From Marinobacter aromaticivorans (lineage in GTDB: Bacteria > Pseudomonadota > Gammaproteobacteria > Pseudomonadales > Oleiphilaceae), in assembly GCF_002806975.1 (NCBI RefSeq), contig NZ_NIHD01000013.1, forward strand, positions 20,270 through 84,269: DNA of 64,000 nt, in the 5' to 3' direction. The notes under the pieces are model-generated. The model did not search any database. It had not been told where the DNA came from and saw only the letters and a list, made by a program, of their open reading frames with translations. A program made the translations under genes and the position numbers. Shown in pieces: positions 19,096 to 29,815 of this stretch; the stretch's first letter is position 1, and each line of letters begins with the position of its first letter.

Positions 19096-20984
19096 TGCAC
19101 TCACCTATCAAGCTTTGGGATTTTAGCGGCGGCATCCACCCGGCAGAAAACAAACAGCTTTCAACTAGCCGGCCGATTCAAGCCGCAGGGATTCCCGGGC
19201 AACTGGTGCTGCCACTGCAACAGCATATCGGTGAGCCTGCGGAGCCTATAGTGGCAGTTGGCGATTGTGTTCTTAAAGGCCAGAAAATAGCCGACGTCAG
19301 TCATGGCATGGGCGTTCCGGTTCACGCACCAACATCCGGTGTGATTGAGAGCATCGGCGACTACCCGGTACCACACCCCTCCGGCATGGCCGACAAGTGC
19401 ATCGTTATGAAGCCGGACGGCAAGGATCAATGGTGTGACCGCTATCCCATCAGCGATTATCGCAAACTCGACAGGGACGAGGTTCTGGACATAATTCACT
19501 CGGCTGGCATCTCCGGCATGGGTGGCGCTGGCTTTCCAACCTACATCAAGCTGAAACCACGCCGGGATCGCAAGGTCGACACGCTGATTCTTAACGGCGC
19601 CGAATGTGAGCCCTACATAACCGCTGATGACATGACCATGCGTGAGCGCGCCGACGAGGTTGTTGCCGGGCTCAAAGTGATGGCCTGGATTCTGCGCCCC
19701 GAGCGCTGCGTGATCGGCATTGAGGACAACAAGCCGGAGGCTGCAGCGGCGCTGCGCGAAGCCATTCAGGGAACACAGATTGAAATCGCTGTTATCCCGA
19801 CCAAATACCCGTCCGGTGGTGAAAAACAGCTGATCCGGATTCTCACCGGCATGGAAGTGCCCAGTGGTGGCATCCCGGCAGATATTGGAGTGATGTGCCA
19901 GAACATTGGAACCGCCGTTGCCGTGGCCCGGGCGGTGTTTGAAGGCTCACCGCTAATCAGTCGGGTTGTTACGGTTACCGGTGAGGCAGTAAAAAACCCG
20001 GGCAATTTCGATGTGCTTGTGGGTACGCCCGTGGACTATCTCCTGGAACAGGCGGGCCTGCAGGCAGATCGTGCCAGCCGCCTGGTTCTCGGCGGACCCA
20101 TGATGGGGTATACCCTGACCACCACAGCGGTACCGGTTATCAAGACAACTAACTGCATCATTGCAGCATCTGCCAGTGAACTGCCTGCACCGCCACCGGA
20201 GCAACCCTGCATCCGCTGCGGCCAGTGTGCTGAGGTCTGCCCCATGGAGCTTTTGCCGCAGCAACTGTTCTGGCACGCAAAGGCCACGGAATTCGAGAAA
20301 GCCGAGCACCTGAATCTGTTCGACTGCATAGAGTGTGGTGCCTGCTCGTACGTTTGCCCGAGCTCCATCCCGCTCGTGCAGTACTACCGTTATGCCAAGG
20401 GTGAGATCCGGGTTCAGCGTGCAGAGCAGCTCAAGGCCGATCGTGCACGGGAGCGCTTTGAGGCCCGTCAGCAGAGGCTTGAACGCGAACAGCAGGAGAA
20501 AGAACTGCGTCGTAAAGAGCGCGCCAGGGCTGCTGCAGAAGCCCAGGCCAAAAAGAAAGCAGAGGCCGAAAAAATTGCCGCCAATGGAGACGCTGTAGAC
20601 GAACGGGCGGCAAGGTCCGCTCTTGTTGAGCAGGCTCTGGCGCGGAAAAAAGCCAGCACCGCTACCAGCGCCACTACCAGCAATAATGCCAGCCAGACGC
20701 CTGATCCGCAGTCACAAACGGTCGCCCCTGGCCGGCCAGCCCGGGAGGAGCCCGACATTGAAACGCTGGAAAAGCAGTTTGCCCAGGCCCAGTCCAAACT
20801 GGAAACCATGCAAACCATGCTTGAAGATGCCAAGGCCCAGCAAGCCGACAATGTAGACAAGCTGGAACGTGCGGTGGCCAAGAACCATGACCGGGTGAAG
20901 CGTGCAGAAGCCGCCCTGGCAGATGCCCGAAAGCTGCAGGAAGACCAGCGCGAAACCCAATCCGAAACCCAGTCCATAAAATAA
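19095..20984 (+). CDS. rsxC: Electron transport complex subunit RsxC
   Basis: A 629-residue peripheral subunit with NADH- and FMN-binding Rossmann-like and SLBB regions (GMGGAGFPTYIK, LILNGAECEPYITADD) and two 4Fe-4S motifs, CIRCGQCAEVCP from C372 and CIECGACSYVCP from C411. From about residue 440 the protein becomes a long Lys/Glu/Ala/Gln-rich coiled-coil tail with a less ordered Ser/Thr stretch (about 515-545), a feature of gammaproteobacterial RsxC whose length varies between species. It is presumed to be the soluble electron entry point. Confidence 0.95.
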   Translation: MHSPIKLWDFSGGIHPAENKQLSTSRPIQAAGIPGQLVLPLQQHIGEPAEPIVAVGDCVLKGQKIADVSHGMGVPVHAPTSGVIESIGDYPVPHPSGMADKCIVMKPDGKDQWCDRYPISDYRKLDRDEVLDIIHSAGISGMGGAGFPTYIKLKPRRDRKVDTLILNGAECEPYITADDMTMRERADEVVAGLKVMAWILRPERCVIGIEDNKPEAAAALREAIQGTQIEIAVIPTKYPSGGEKQLIRILTGMEVPSGGIPADIGVMCQNIGTAVAVARAVFEGSPLISRVVTVTGEAVKNPGNFDVLVGTPVDYLLEQAGLQADRASRLVLGGPMMGYTLTTTAVPVIKTTNCIIAASASELPAPPPEQPCIRCGQCAEVCPMELLPQQLFWHAKATEFEKAEHLNLFDCIECGACSYVCPSSIPLVQYYRYAKGEIRVQRAEQLKADRARERFEARQQRLEREQQEKELRRKERARAAAEAQAKKKAEAEKIAANGDAVDERAARSALVEQALARKKASTATSATTSNNASQTPDPQSQTVAPGRPAREEPDIETLEKQFAQAQSKLETMQTMLEDAKAQQADNVDKLERAVAKNHDRVKRAEAALADARKLQEDQRETQSETQSIK

Positions 20985-21005
20985 CCTGAATCAGGCCCGA
21001 CTTTC

Positions 21006-22058
21006 ATGGCGTTTGTTCAACAGTCCTCACCTCATGCTCACAATGCGCGACCGACATCCAAGGTGATGCTCTGGGTCATTCTTGCATCCTTGCCGGGCCT
21101 GCTGGTGCAAACCCTGTTTTTTGGCTGGGGCAACCTGATCAACGTGGTCTGGTGTATCGCCATTGCCTTGGCCTCGGAAGCAGCCATACTCAAACTGCGC
21201 AGCAAACCGGTGGCGTTTTTTCTCCGGGACAATACCGCCGCTGTAACCGGGTTATTGCTCGGGCTGTCGTTGCCGCAGTTTGCGCCCTGGTGGGTATCCG
21301 CCGTAGCGGTCATCTCGGCCATAGTGATAGCCAAGCAGCTGTATGGCGGCCTGGGATCCAACCCTTTCAACCCTGCCATGGTGGGCTACGCGCTGGTGCT
21401 GATTTCGTTCCCGGTAGCCATGACCACCAACTGGGCGGAGCCGGCGTTACTCTGGGGCAAGGCTCCCGGTTTCGCGGATACACTGGCGGCAATCGCCTCC
21501 GGCCAGCAAACAGCGGTCGACGGCTGGACTATGGCCACGCCGCTGGACGAATACAAGCACAAGATTGCCAACCATACCGCGGTCGAAGTACTCGCCCACC
21601 CTACCTTTGGAGATGGAGTTGCAAAAGGCTGGGAGTGGGTTAACGCAGCCTTCCTGGCCGGTGGGCTTTTGCTGATTGGCCTGCGGATAATCACCTGGCA
21701 TATTCCTGTGGCGTTTCTGGCCGCCCTCGCGGCCATGAGCCTGGCCTTCGGAAGCAATGCAGACCAGTACGCCCCGCTGTCATTACACCTGTTGGCCGGA
21801 GCTACCATGCTGGGGGCATTTTTCATTGCCACCGATCCGGTATCGGCTGCGACCAGCCACCAGGGAAAGCTGATTTACGGGGCTGGTATAGGGATACTGG
21901 TCTACCTGATCCGGAGCTGGGGTAACTATCCGGATGCGGTGGCGTTCAGCGTTTTGCTCATGAACTTTGCAGTACCATTTATTGATTACTACACACCGCC
22001 ACGGACCTACGGTCATCACAAAGCCCGGCGGGGTCTGCCCGGTGGGGGCAGGAGCTGA
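21006..22058 (+). CDS. rsxD: Electron transport complex subunit RsxD
   Basis: A 350-residue polytopic subunit homologous to NqrB and Rnf[17 protein letters not shown] and [16 protein letters not shown] are family signatures, and [10 protein letters not shown] (T267) together with ATDPVSAAT matches the region where RnfD carries covalently bound FMN on a threonine. About nine membrane segments. Follows rsxC by 21 nt and precedes rsxG. Confidence 0.94.
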   Translation: MAFVQQSSPHAHNARPTSKVMLWVILASLPGLLVQTLFFGWGNLINVVWCIAIALASEAAILKLRSKPVAFFLRDNTAAVTGLLLGLSLPQFAPWWVSAVAVISAIVIAKQLYGGLGSNPFNPAMVGYALVLISFPVAMTTNWAEPALLWGKAPGFADTLAAIASGQQTAVDGWTMATPLDEYKHKIANHTAVEVLAHPTFGDGVAKGWEWVNAAFLAGGLLLIGLRIITWHIPVAFLAALAAMSLAFGSNADQYAPLSLHLLAGATMLGAFFIATDPVSAATSHQGKLIYGAGIGILVYLIRSWGNYPDAVAFSVLLMNFAVPFIDYYTPPRTYGHHKARRGLPGGGRS

Positions 22059-22060
22059 CC

Positions 22061-22762
22061 ATGGCAACCATGACCCAATCCATTCGGCGCAGCGCCATCG
22101 GCCTCGGCATATTTGCTGTAATAACCGGCGGAACCATTGCCGTAACCCAGGCTCTGACCAAGGAACGCATCGCAGAACAGGCGGCAAGAGCGGAAGCCAA
22201 AGCCCTGTTTGAAATCATTCCCGAAACAGCCCATAACAATGACATGCTCAGAGACACCGTGGTTCTGCCGGCCAGTGACCGGCTTGCGACCGAAGGGCCG
22301 GTTACTGCCTGGGTAGCGCGCCAGGACGGGCAACCGGTAGGCATGATCATGCCAGCCATTGCGCCGGACGGCTATTCTGGCACCATAAAGCTGCTGGTGG
22401 GTATTGATCCGGGCGGTACTGTTCTGGGTGTGAGGGTTATCAGCCACAAAGAGACTCCTGGGCTGGGAGACCGGATTGAAACCAGAAAGTCGGACTGGAT
22501 TTATGCTTTTGACGGTCGTTCTCTCGGCAATCCGAAGCCCCGGGAGTGGAATGTAAAAAAGAACGGCGGCGTTTTTGACCAGTTTACCGGCGCCACCATC
22601 ACACCAAGGGCCGTTGTTAAAGCAGTACAGAAATCTCTGATTTATTTTCGGAAAAACCAGAGAGTCATCCGGGCCCGGTTAAACCGGACACCTTCAGGGG
22701 AAGGCCCTGAGTTGACACCCGGAGATCTGACAGACGAATCCCCGAACCTGGAGCAATCCTGA
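22061..22762 (+). CDS. rsxG: Electron transport complex subunit RsxG
   Basis: A 233-residue subunit with one N-terminal membrane helix and a periplasmic FMN-binding domain. The phosphoester-linked FMN site is T179 in the (S/T)GAT motif [24 protein letters not shown] is another family signature. The ATG lies two bases after the rsxD stop, with GGAG 7 nt upstream. Confidence 0.94.
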   Translation: MATMTQSIRRSAIGLGIFAVITGGTIAVTQALTKERIAEQAARAEAKALFEIIPETAHNNDMLRDTVVLPASDRLATEGPVTAWVARQDGQPVGMIMPAIAPDGYSGTIKLLVGIDPGGTVLGVRVISHKETPGLGDRIETRKSDWIYAFDGRSLGNPKPREWNVKKNGGVFDQFTGATITPRAVVKAVQKSLIYFRKNQRVIRARLNRTPSGEGPELTPGDLTDESPNLEQS

Positions 22763-22764
22763 TT

Positions 22765-23478
22765 ATGGCGACGAAAACATCGGGTGACATCATCCGCGAC
22801 GGGCTTTGGAGTAATAACCCGGCCCTGGTTCAGGTACTGGGGCTATGCCCCCTTCTTGCGGTTACCAGCACGGTGGTCAACGCAATAGGCCTGGGGCTGG
22901 CAACCCTGATGGTACTAATGGGCTCGAACCTTGCAGTGTCGCTGATCCGGAACTTTGTCAGCGAGTCTGTGCGCCTGCCGGCATTTGTGATGATTATTGC
23001 GTCCTTCGTAACCTGTGCCGAGCTGCTAATGCAGGCATACACTTACGAGCTGTATCAGATTCTCGGTATTTTCATCCCGCTCATTGTCACCAACTGCGCC
23101 ATTCTGGGCCGTGCGGATGCATTTGCTTCGCGTAACGCTCCCGGCCCTGCACTTCTTGACGGTGCCATGATGGGCACCGGCTTCTTTATTGTACTGTTGA
23201 TACTCGGCGGCATGCGGGAACTGATTGGCCAGGGCACGCTGTTTGTTGATATGCATCTGCTGTTCGGCCCCATGGCTGCGGACTGGGTCATGGAGCCCTT
23301 CGCCAACTACCCGGACATGCTCTTCATGGTATTGCCCCCCGGCGCATTCGTGGGCCTGGGTTTACTCATTGCCCTGAAAAACGGCATCGACAGCCGCCTC
23401 AAAGACCGCCAGAAGGAGGCTCAACCAGCGGTCGTGCCGGGCAGCAAGCGCGTACGTGTTACCGGGAGCGCCTCATGA
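22765..23478 (+). CDS. rsxE: Electron transport complex subunit RsxE
   Basis: A 237-residue membrane subunit related to NqrD and paralogous to Rsx[21 protein letters not shown] and [19 protein letters not shown] carry the Cys motifs. About six membrane helices. It closes the rsxABCDGE order seen in E. coli. The nth start follows by 28 nt, so nth is probably in the same transcript. Confidence 0.95.
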   Translation: MATKTSGDIIRDGLWSNNPALVQVLGLCPLLAVTSTVVNAIGLGLATLMVLMGSNLAVSLIRNFVSESVRLPAFVMIIASFVTCAELLMQAYTYELYQILGIFIPLIVTNCAILGRADAFASRNAPGPALLDGAMMGTGFFIVLLILGGMRELIGQGTLFVDMHLLFGPMAADWVMEPFANYPDMLFMVLPPGAFVGLGLLIALKNGIDSRLKDRQKEAQPAVVPGSKRVRVTGSAS

Positions 23479-23506
23479 TCCGCCGCCAGAGTTTTCCAAA
23501 AACGCC

Positions 23507-24145
23507 ATGAATAAAGCCAAACGTATTGAAATATTCTCCCGTTTTCGGGAAGCCAACCCCAACCCGAAAACCGAGCTGAATTACAGCACTCCGTTCGAGC
23601 TGCTGATTGCAGTTATTCTCTCTGCACAGGCAACCGATGTAGGCGTCAACAAGGCTACCGACAAGCTGTTTCCTGTGGCCAACACACCTGAGGCCATACT
23701 TGCATTGGGCGTGGATGGCCTGAAAAGCTATATCAAAACCATCGGGCTGTTCAATAGCAAGGCAGAGAACGTGATCAAGACCTGCCGGATCCTGGTTGAA
23801 AAGCACGACGGCGTTGTTCCTGACAACCGGGAAGACCTTGAAGCTCTGCCCGGAGTCGGGCGCAAAACTGCCAACGTGGTTCTGAATACCGCGTTCGGGC
23901 AACCGACAATGGCCGTGGACACCCATATTTTCCGGGTATCAAACCGTACCGGGATTGCTCCGGGCAAGAACGTACTGGAAGTCGAGAAGCGCCTGATGCG
24001 GCTGGTGCCCAGGGAGTTTCTTCTGGATGCCCACCACTGGTTGATTCTGCACGGGCGTTACACCTGTGTTGCACGAAAACCCAGGTGTGGCGCCTGCATT
24101 ATCGAGGACCTGTGCGAGTTCAAACAGAAGAGCGATTATTTGTAA
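23507..24145 (+). CDS. nth: Endonuclease III
   Basis: Bifunctional DNA glycosylase/AP lyase for oxidised pyrimidines in base excision repair. The 212 residues align end to end with E. coli Nth: MNKAKRIEIFSRFREANP, ILSAQATDVGVNKAT, helix-hairpin-helix LPGVGRKTANVV with the catalytic lysine, VDTHIFRVSNR with the catalytic aspartate, and the 4Fe-4S cluster C-x6-C-x2-C-x5-C near the C-terminus. I chose the ATG at 23507 by homology. Linkage to rsx is conserved. Confidence 0.96.
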   Translation: MNKAKRIEIFSRFREANPNPKTELNYSTPFELLIAVILSAQATDVGVNKATDKLFPVANTPEAILALGVDGLKSYIKTIGLFNSKAENVIKTCRILVEKHDGVVPDNREDLEALPGVGRKTANVVLNTAFGQPTMAVDTHIFRVSNRTGIAPGKNVLEVEKRLMRLVPREFLLDAHHWLILHGRYTCVARKPRCGACIIEDLCEFKQKSDYL

Positions 24146-24230
24146 GTGGTAGGACAGTAGCCAGCAAAGCCGACTTATGACTGCTTTTTGGTGGCTATTG
24201 CCCTAACCATGCCACTGAACGTTTACAGGG

Positions 24231-24803
24231 TTAAAGCCCCAGCATGTCTTTCTTCAGGCTTTTTTGGGCCGGGTCATCAGACAGCCAGATACCAAACAGG
24301 GCCTTTTTGAACTCAAGATCGCCAACCGTGTCTTTTTCCTCGCCATTTTTCAGCACCTTCACCCCCTGACCGGGAAGGTAAACAAGGTCAAACACATCGC
24401 CTTCCTTGATTTCTTCCTTGAACACCGACATAAACTGGTCGATATCTGCTTTCACCGCGGACATATCGCCGCCTGTGGAGGCCTCAAACCCCTCCATGGT
24501 CGCCTCAGTCATACGGTCGCTGGTGATCATGCCGGAGGTAATGTGCAATGTAATCGCCTGGGGTTCATCGGCTTCAACCACCGCATTACCATCCTTCTGA
24601 ACCCGGGGCACATACAAGCTGCCAACGTACAGATCCATGAAAAATTTGGAACGGGTACCTGCACCGTTCAATTGAAGCTCGGTGTTACCTGCAGTATAGG
24701 TATCGGGAATATCGACACCACCCACATTTGCCGCCAAGGCGGGCGCCGACAGGGTGGTTATCAGCATCAGCGATGCAAAGCCCGCCAAAAATGCCTTCTT
24801 CAT
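24231..24803 (-). CDS. Chalcone isomerase-like exported protein
   Basis: A 190-residue protein with a clear signal peptide (MKKAFLAGFASLMLITT, cleavage near ALA-AN) and a chalcone isomerase-like fold: GAGTRSKFFMDLYVGSLYVP and the C-terminal FKKALFGIWLSDDPAQKSLKKDMLG. Bacterial periplasmic members are abundant in marine gammaproteobacteria and are probably not flavonoid enzymes; fatty-acid or ligand binding has been proposed for the fold. The ATG at 24803 has AAGGA 7 nt upstream. Convergent with nth; the 85-nt gap has no clear terminator. Confidence 0.8.
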   Translation of the reverse strand: MKKAFLAGFASLMLITTLSAPALAANVGGVDIPDTYTAGNTELQLNGAGTRSKFFMDLYVGSLYVPRVQKDGNAVVEADEPQAITLHITSGMITSDRMTEATMEGFEASTGGDMSAVKADIDQFMSVFKEEIKEGDVFDLVYLPGQGVKVLKNGEEKDTVGDLEFKKALFGIWLSDDPAQKSLKKDMLGL

Positions 24804-24998
24804 AGTGCTTTCCTTTTCCGTCATTGTTATGAGAGTTCATTCGTCGCCAGGTCCCCACTTGCGGCCCCGGTGGGGCTATTCTAACAATGTCCGGAAGCCG
24901 CGAATCGCCACCTGGTTCTCATTTGCACGGTTGCTGACACAGAAACGCCAGCCATGAGAGGCATGGCCGGCGTTATGGAGAGCCTGTCAAACAAAGCT

Positions 24999-26036
24999 CT
25001 ACTGGAAGAGCAGATTGCCAGTCAGGCCCTCCTTTTCCAGAATTTCACGCAGGCGCCGCAACGCCTCAACCTGAATCTGGCGAACCCGCTCACGGGTAAG
25101 GCCAATCTCTTGCCCTACCTCCTCGAGTGTGCTGACCGGATAGCCCCGCAGACCAAAACGGCGGGACAACACCTCCTGCTGTTTTTCACTAAGCTGATCT
25201 ATCCAGTTTCCAAGGCAGGCGCTCATGTTGTTATCCTGAAGCACATCGGCCGGGTCCGACGCCCCCTCATCAGCCACTGTGTCCAGCAATGATTTCTCGC
25301 CACCAGTCCCAATGGGCGTATCCATGGAGGCCACCCGCTCGTTAAGCCCGAGCATACGCTTCACATCGTTGACAGGCTTATCCACCATCCTGGCGATTTC
25401 TTCCGCTGACGGCTCGTGATCAAGCTTTTGAGTCAGCTCACGGGCGGCCCGCAAATACAGGTTAAGCTCTTTTACAACATGAATGGGCAGACGTATGGTG
25501 CGGGTCTGATTCATGATGGCCCGTTCTATTGTCTGACGGATCCACCAGGTGGCGTAAGTAGAAAAGCGGAAACCGCGTTCCGGATCAAACTTTTCGACAG
25601 CCCGGATCAGGCCCAGATTGCCCTCTTCGATCAAATCCAGCAAGGTCAGGCCGCGGTTCACATAGCGTCGTGCAATTTTCACCACCAGCCGCAAATTGCT
25701 CTCGATCATTCGTTTACGCCCGGACTCCTCACCTTTGCGCGCCAGGCGTGCAAAGTAGACTTCTTCTTCCGGCGTCAGGAGTGGAGAAAAACCGATTTCA
25801 TTCAGGTAAAGCTGTGTTGCATCCAGTTGCTTTGAATTGGTGTAATAACGCCCCTGGGCAGAAAACCCTCCATCGGATTCAACTGCTCCGGAAGCGCTTT
25901 TTCCGGCTTTTTCTTCTGCGAGCAACTGGTTCTCAGCGTCATCAACTACTGCAGAGTCTGTAGAGTCATCAAGGTTGGTAGAATCATCAACATCTGTTAT
26001 GCGATCAACAATCATTTCTTCTTGTTCTGCTGACAT
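24999..26036 (-). CDS. rpoS: RNA polymerase sigma factor RpoS
   Basis: Stationary-phase and general stress sigma factor, 345 residues. Region 1.2 ([21 protein letters not shown]), region 2 ([49 protein letters not shown]), region 3 and region 4 ([20 protein letters not shown]) are all intact. The N-terminus is acidic and contains a short repeat ([12 protein letters not shown]). The start at 26036 (MSAEQEE) is chosen by homology; the frame runs 25 codons further upstream. It lies 150 nt downstream of nlpD, so in other species the main rpoS promoter would be inside nlpD. Confidence 0.96.
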   Translation of the reverse strand: MSAEQEEMIVDRITDVDDSTNLDDSTDSAVVDDAENQLLAEEKAGKSASGAVESDGGFSAQGRYYTNSKQLDATQLYLNEIGFSPLLTPEEEVYFARLARKGEESGRKRMIESNLRLVVKIARRYVNRGLTLLDLIEEGNLGLIRAVEKFDPERGFRFSTYATWWIRQTIERAIMNQTRTIRLPIHVVKELNLYLRAARELTQKLDHEPSAEEIARMVDKPVNDVKRMLGLNERVASMDTPIGTGGEKSLLDTVADEGASDPADVLQDNNMSACLGNWIDQLSEKQQEVLSRRFGLRGYPVSTLEEVGQEIGLTRERVRQIQVEALRRLREILEKEGLTGNLLFQ

Positions 26037-26186
26037 ATCTCTTGCCCCGCCTTTCAACAATCCTGGATTTTGCCCGATACTTCTTTTTATTGCGGGCATT
26101 GGGTATTTCACTTCGATTCAGGACTACTTCAACAGCCGGCCTGTGGCCGCCATCATTTTTTCTTCTTCTGTACTACTCATCTGCCA

Positions 26187-27092
26187 TTAACGTGGTGGCA
26201 AATAGTGAGCCGGATCGACCGGGTTTCCATTTTTCCGTATTTCAAAATGTAACATGGGCCTACCTGCACCACTGCTGCCAAGCTCGGCTATAACCTGCCC
26301 GGCTTTTACTTTCTCTCCCTCCGCGACCAGAATCCTCCGGTTGTGAGCGTAAGCACTAAGATAATGCTCGTTATGGTTCACGATAATCAAATTACCGTAC
26401 CCGAGCAAACCGTTGCCGGCATAGACCACATTTCCTTCCGCCGCAGCCCTTACAGCATCCCCGGCTTTTCCGGCAATATCAACGCCTTTATTGACTTTTC
26501 CGGATGCTGAATAGCCTGCAATTACGGTGCCAGGGTGTGGCCAGCGCCAGGGTATACCGGCAACTGTCTGGGTACGGGAAGCCAGAGGGGCAGAGGTGTC
26601 GGACTTGCGAGTGACCGCAGGTTTCGGGGTATTTGACGGAGTTACTACAGGAGGTTTGGCGCGTGCCGGTCGGGCGGAGGTGCTTGCGACCGGTCTTGAT
26701 CTCTGTGCTGCTGCATGACCATTACTGCCAGACGGCACCTTGCCGCGAAGATCCAGCCTGAGCACCTGCCCGGCCCGGATCGTCCATGGCGGCCCGATAC
26801 CATTGGCACTACCCAGCTCCCGGTAATCCCGGCCATAATTCCAGGCAATGCCATACAACGTCTCGCCCTCACGAACCACATGGCGCCCCCAATACACCGG
26901 AGGGTTGTAGAGATCGTCCTGATGCAGCGCACGGGTGTTACAACCACTCAGGGCCCCGGAGAGAAGCAGTATTATGCTGAAGAAGACCCCGGCTTTAACG
27001 GTTTCAAAAGCCCATGGGGGACGCCGGGTACCGGACAGGAACCTCGGGGAAGCGGAATAAACAGCTTGAAGTGACCCACGCAACGATCTCAC
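26187..27092 (-). CDS. nlpD: NlpD-like lipoprotein with LysM and M23 domains
   Basis: An envelope lipoprotein that activates the amidase AmiC in E. coli. The lipobox is LSGC (about residue 51), followed by a LysM domain (VREGETLYGIAWNYG to AGQVLRLDL), a Pro/Ser/Thr linker and a C-terminal M23 domain (GVDIAGKAGDAV, AGNGLLGYGNLIIVNHN, GSSGAGRPMLHFEIRKNG). Catalytic His residues expected in active M23 peptidases are partly replaced, as in other NlpD activators. The GTG start at 27092 has no good ribosome site and leaves an unusually long leader, so the true start may be a few codons downstream. Confidence 0.88.
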   Translation of the reverse strand: MRSLRGSLQAVYSASPRFLSGTRRPPWAFETVKAGVFFSIILLLSGALSGCNTRALHQDDLYNPPVYWGRHVVREGETLYGIAWNYGRDYRELGSANGIGPPWTIRAGQVLRLDLRGKVPSGSNGHAAAQRSRPVASTSARPARAKPPVVTPSNTPKPAVTRKSDTSAPLASRTQTVAGIPWRWPHPGTVIAGYSASGKVNKGVDIAGKAGDAVRAAAEGNVVYAGNGLLGYGNLIIVNHNEHYLSAYAHNRRILVAEGEKVKAGQVIAELGSSGAGRPMLHFEIRKNGNPVDPAHYLPPR

Positions 27093-27309
27093 AGGAATAA
27101 CACCGGCCCGGCTATAGGTAATCTGTACAGGCTCTGAGTCTGGTCAAAGAAGATCCTGAAGTTTTAAAAGTAACCCGCTAATTTATTGCACATTTTAGCG
27201 CCAAATCCAAGTTACTGACCCGCCACTCCTGTTACCCATCCTGTTTTTTGTTACGGGTAGAAACAGGAACATGACTGAAAAGGTAACACCGGATTATCAG
27301 GCCCCTCTT

Positions 27310-28290
27310 TCAAGAGCGGCGCTCTGCCGGGCCTGTGCCTCCAAGCCACTCAACCAGCAAAACAAGAGCAACACCGGTAATGGCCATAATAACCGCCATG
27401 AGAACCTGCGGATCATGGCCGGTAAGATCCGAAAACGCACCCGGGCTTATGCTGATTTCAGTCAACGGCACCTGTTCACCGGAACTGTTGGTTCGCCAGC
27501 TCAGGGTTTCCTTCCAGGGCCAGACCTTGTTCAGGGCGCCAATCATGAAGCCGGTTAGCAGGGCGAGAACCGGATCGTGGTACCTGTGAAATGCCCAGGT
27601 AATCAGCCTCGCAACGGACAGGAGCCCTGCCAGGCAGCCCGCCATAAACAATAGTAACAAAGCGATATCAAAGGATTTGATCGCTGCCAGAACCGGGCCG
27701 TACATACCCAGGATAACCAGAATAAAACTGCCCGATATCCCAGGCAGAATCATGGCGCATATTGCTACAGCGCCGGCGGCAAAAAACATCGCAGCTGAAG
27801 GATTCAGCTGCACCGCAGAAAGGGTTGTAATCCACCATGCGACCGCAACGCCAATAATCAGGGGAATGAGTAACGTCAGCCGGTAATTCAGTGCCTGGCG
27901 CCCAACATGCCAGACAGACGCCAGTATCAGCCCGAAGAAAAAACTCCAGATAAGAATCGGATATTCCGTAAGCATAAAGCTGATTACAGTAGCCAGAGTC
28001 ACGATACTGGCGAGAATCCCCGCCAGCAAAGTACTGAGAAAGGTTGCATCGCAGGCCTGCCAGAACGCTCTCGGATTGCCCCGGAACAGGTGTCTGAATA
28101 CCGCCCCGGGAATCGCGTTAATCGCCTCCAGAAGCCGGAAATAGATACCGGTTATAAACGCGATGGTGCCGCCTGAAACGCCCGGTACAATATCAGCTGC
28201 CCCCATCGCCATCCCCCTCAGGAACACTGAGGCGGAATGCTGTACACGGGCGTTGCTTTGCGAAGTAACTTCCTGTGGTCGATCGCTCAA
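27310..28290 (-). CDS. DUF368 family membrane transporter (PopT-type polyprenyl-phosphate translocase)
   Basis: A 326-residue protein with 8-10 membrane segments and the DUF368 signature [20 protein letters not shown], repeated in weaker form as [22 protein letters not shown]368 proteins (PopT) were recently shown to return undecaprenyl phosphate across the membrane; that role is assigned by family only. The start is TTG at 28290, which shares bases with the pcm stop (TTGA) and has GGAG 8 nt upstream. It is inserted between pcm and nlpD. The 217 nt after it, before nlpD, show no further gene. Confidence 0.87.
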   Translation of the reverse strand: MSDRPQEVTSQSNARVQHSASVFLRGMAMGAADIVPGVSGGTIAFITGIYFRLLEAINAIPGAVFRHLFRGNPRAFWQACDATFLSTLLAGILASIVTLATVISFMLTEYPILIWSFFFGLILASVWHVGRQALNYRLTLLIPLIIGVAVAWWITTLSAVQLNPSAAMFFAAGAVAICAMILPGISGSFILVILGMYGPVLAAIKSFDIALLLLFMAGCLAGLLSVARLITWAFHRYHDPVLALLTGFMIGALNKVWPWKETLSWRTNSSGEQVPLTEISISPGAFSDLTGHDPQVLMAVIMAITGVALVLLVEWLGGTGPAERRS

Positions 28291-28916
28291 CGGACAACTC
28301 CGCCCAGCAAAGGTACGAAACGAACCGGCTCAAGTTCGTGCCGTTCAAACCGGTCTCCTTTGCGGATTATCTCAACCAGTACCTGGTTCTCCTCGCCAAC
28401 CGGCGCCACCAGTACACCTCCATCGGCAAGCTGATCCAGGAGCTCGGGCGGCACCTCCATCGGCGCAGCGGTAACGATAATGCCATCGAACGGGCCTCTT
28501 TCAGGCCACCCCATACCACCATCAGCATGCTTGAGCATAACATTGCGGATACTGAGTTGGCGCAGTCGCTCCCGGGCACGATCCTGCAGAGGCTTGATTC
28601 GCTCGACACTGTAAATCTGGTCGAACAGGTGAGACAACACAGCTGTCTGGTAACCGGATCCGGTGCCCAGCTCCAGCACTCTGGCGGGTTCATGGCTGAG
28701 CAAAAGCTCAGTCATTCGCGCGACTATATACGGCTGTGACAGGGTCTGGCCGTAGCCAATAGGCAGGGATGTGTCCTCATAGGCCCGATGCGCCAGCGCC
28801 TCGTCCAGAAAAATATGCCGTGGCACCTGCCCCATGACCTCCAGCACTCGATCCGACTGGATACCCGAATCCTTGAGGCGTTGCACCAGACGCATACGAG
28901 TGCGCCTTGATGTCAT
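28287..28916 (-). CDS. pcm: Protein-L-isoaspartate O-methyltransferase
   Basis: SAM-dependent enzyme of 209 residues that repairs isoaspartyl residues in aged proteins. Motifs are [20 protein letters not shown], the SAM-binding [16 protein letters not shown] and GIIVTAAP, with the C-terminal VRFVPLLGG. The ATG at 28916 ([12 protein letters not shown]) has AAGG 7 nt upstream and matches the Pseudomonas start. A GTG at 28943 overlapping the surE stop would add 9 residues. Member of the conserved surE-pcm-nlpD-rpoS cluster. Confidence 0.95.
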   Translation of the reverse strand: MTSRRTRMRLVQRLKDSGIQSDRVLEVMGQVPRHIFLDEALAHRAYEDTSLPIGYGQTLSQPYIVARMTELLLSHEPARVLELGTGSGYQTAVLSHLFDQIYSVERIKPLQDRARERLRQLSIRNVMLKHADGGMGWPERGPFDGIIVTAAPMEVPPELLDQLADGGVLVAPVGEENQVLVEIIRKGDRFERHELEPVRFVPLLGGVVR

Positions 28917-28939
28917 CCCTATACCTTGCAGCTCTCCGG

Positions 28940-29710
28940 TCACGCATCGCCCCCCATGGAAAGCTGCAGTGAATCTGCCCAGCTTCTTAGCGACACAAGC
29001 GCTTCGTGGCGGGTCATGTCGATGTGCACAGGTGTTAGCGAAACGTACCCCTGGGCAACCGCATGAAAATCTGTACCCGGGCCGGCATCGCCGCCCTTGC
29101 CTGCGGCCCCGATCCAGTAACGCTCCTTGCCCCTGGGGCATGTCATGGGTACCGCACCTTCGGCGCGCTCCCGGTCACCCAGCCGGGTGACGCGGAACCC
29201 AGCCAGTTCCTTCCAGGGGAGATCCGGTACGTTCACATTGAGAATGGAGCGCCGCCCCAGTACAAGAGGGCTTTTACTTTCAAGCAGTGTGCGTACCACT
29301 CTGGCGGCCGTGTCGTAGTGATTGCGCCCTTCGCTCACCAGAGAGACAGCAATAGCTGGCAGCCCCAGATGGCGGCCTTCGGTCGCCGCTGCCACGGTGC
29401 CGGAATAGATAATGTCGTCACCGAGATTGGCGTGGGTATTGATACCGGAAACAACCCGGTCAAATGGCTCATCAAACAATCCGTTTACCGCCAGATGAAC
29501 GCAGTCTGTAGGCGTGCCATCAACAGAACGGAAGCCGTTGGGATGCTGCTCAACCGTCAGCGGACGATTCAGCGTCAAAGCATTACTGGCGCCGCTGTGA
29601 TCCCTGTCCGGCGCGACCACTTCCAGATCCCCGAGGCCTTTCAGGCCTTCATACAGAGCGACAAGTCCCGGTGAATGCACACCGTCGTCGTTTGACAAAA
29701 GAATACGCAC
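28940..29710 (-). CDS. surE: 5'/3'-nucleotidase SurE
   Basis: Metal-dependent survival-protein phosphatase acting on nucleoside monophosphates, 256 residues. The metal-binding [13 protein letters not shown] is at the N-terminus, followed by [25 protein letters not shown] and the [19 protein letters not shown] signature. I chose the GTG at 29710 ([10 protein letters not shown]) because GGAGAG lies 5-6 nt upstream; the frame extends 9 codons further without support. Confidence 0.95.
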   Translation of the reverse strand: MRILLSNDDGVHSPGLVALYEGLKGLGDLEVVAPDRDHSGASNALTLNRPLTVEQHPNGFRSVDGTPTDCVHLAVNGLFDEPFDRVVSGINTHANLGDDIIYSGTVAAATEGRHLGLPAIAVSLVSEGRNHYDTAARVVRTLLESKSPLVLGRRSILNVNVPDLPWKELAGFRVTRLGDRERAEGAVPMTCPRGKERYWIGAAGKGGDAGPGTDFHAVAQGYVSLTPVHIDMTRHEALVSLRSWADSLQLSMGGDA

Positions 29711-29815
29711 AGTACTCTCCAAAAAAGCAACGTCCACATAAAGTGACGTCTGTAAAAATTAACGCCTAAAAACTACAGATACATAATATGCAACAAGTAG
29801 CGGACCGCGTCCCGG

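Noticed and set aside
24146..24230. Terminator between nth and the chalcone isomerase-like gene
   Set aside because: Only a weak AGCCA/TGGCT pairing across a long loop; not convincing.
27093..27309. Hairpin between nlpD and the DUF368 gene (CCTGTTACCC with GGGTAGAAACAGG)
   Set aside because: Imperfect stem and a large loop; could be chance, so not listed as a feature.
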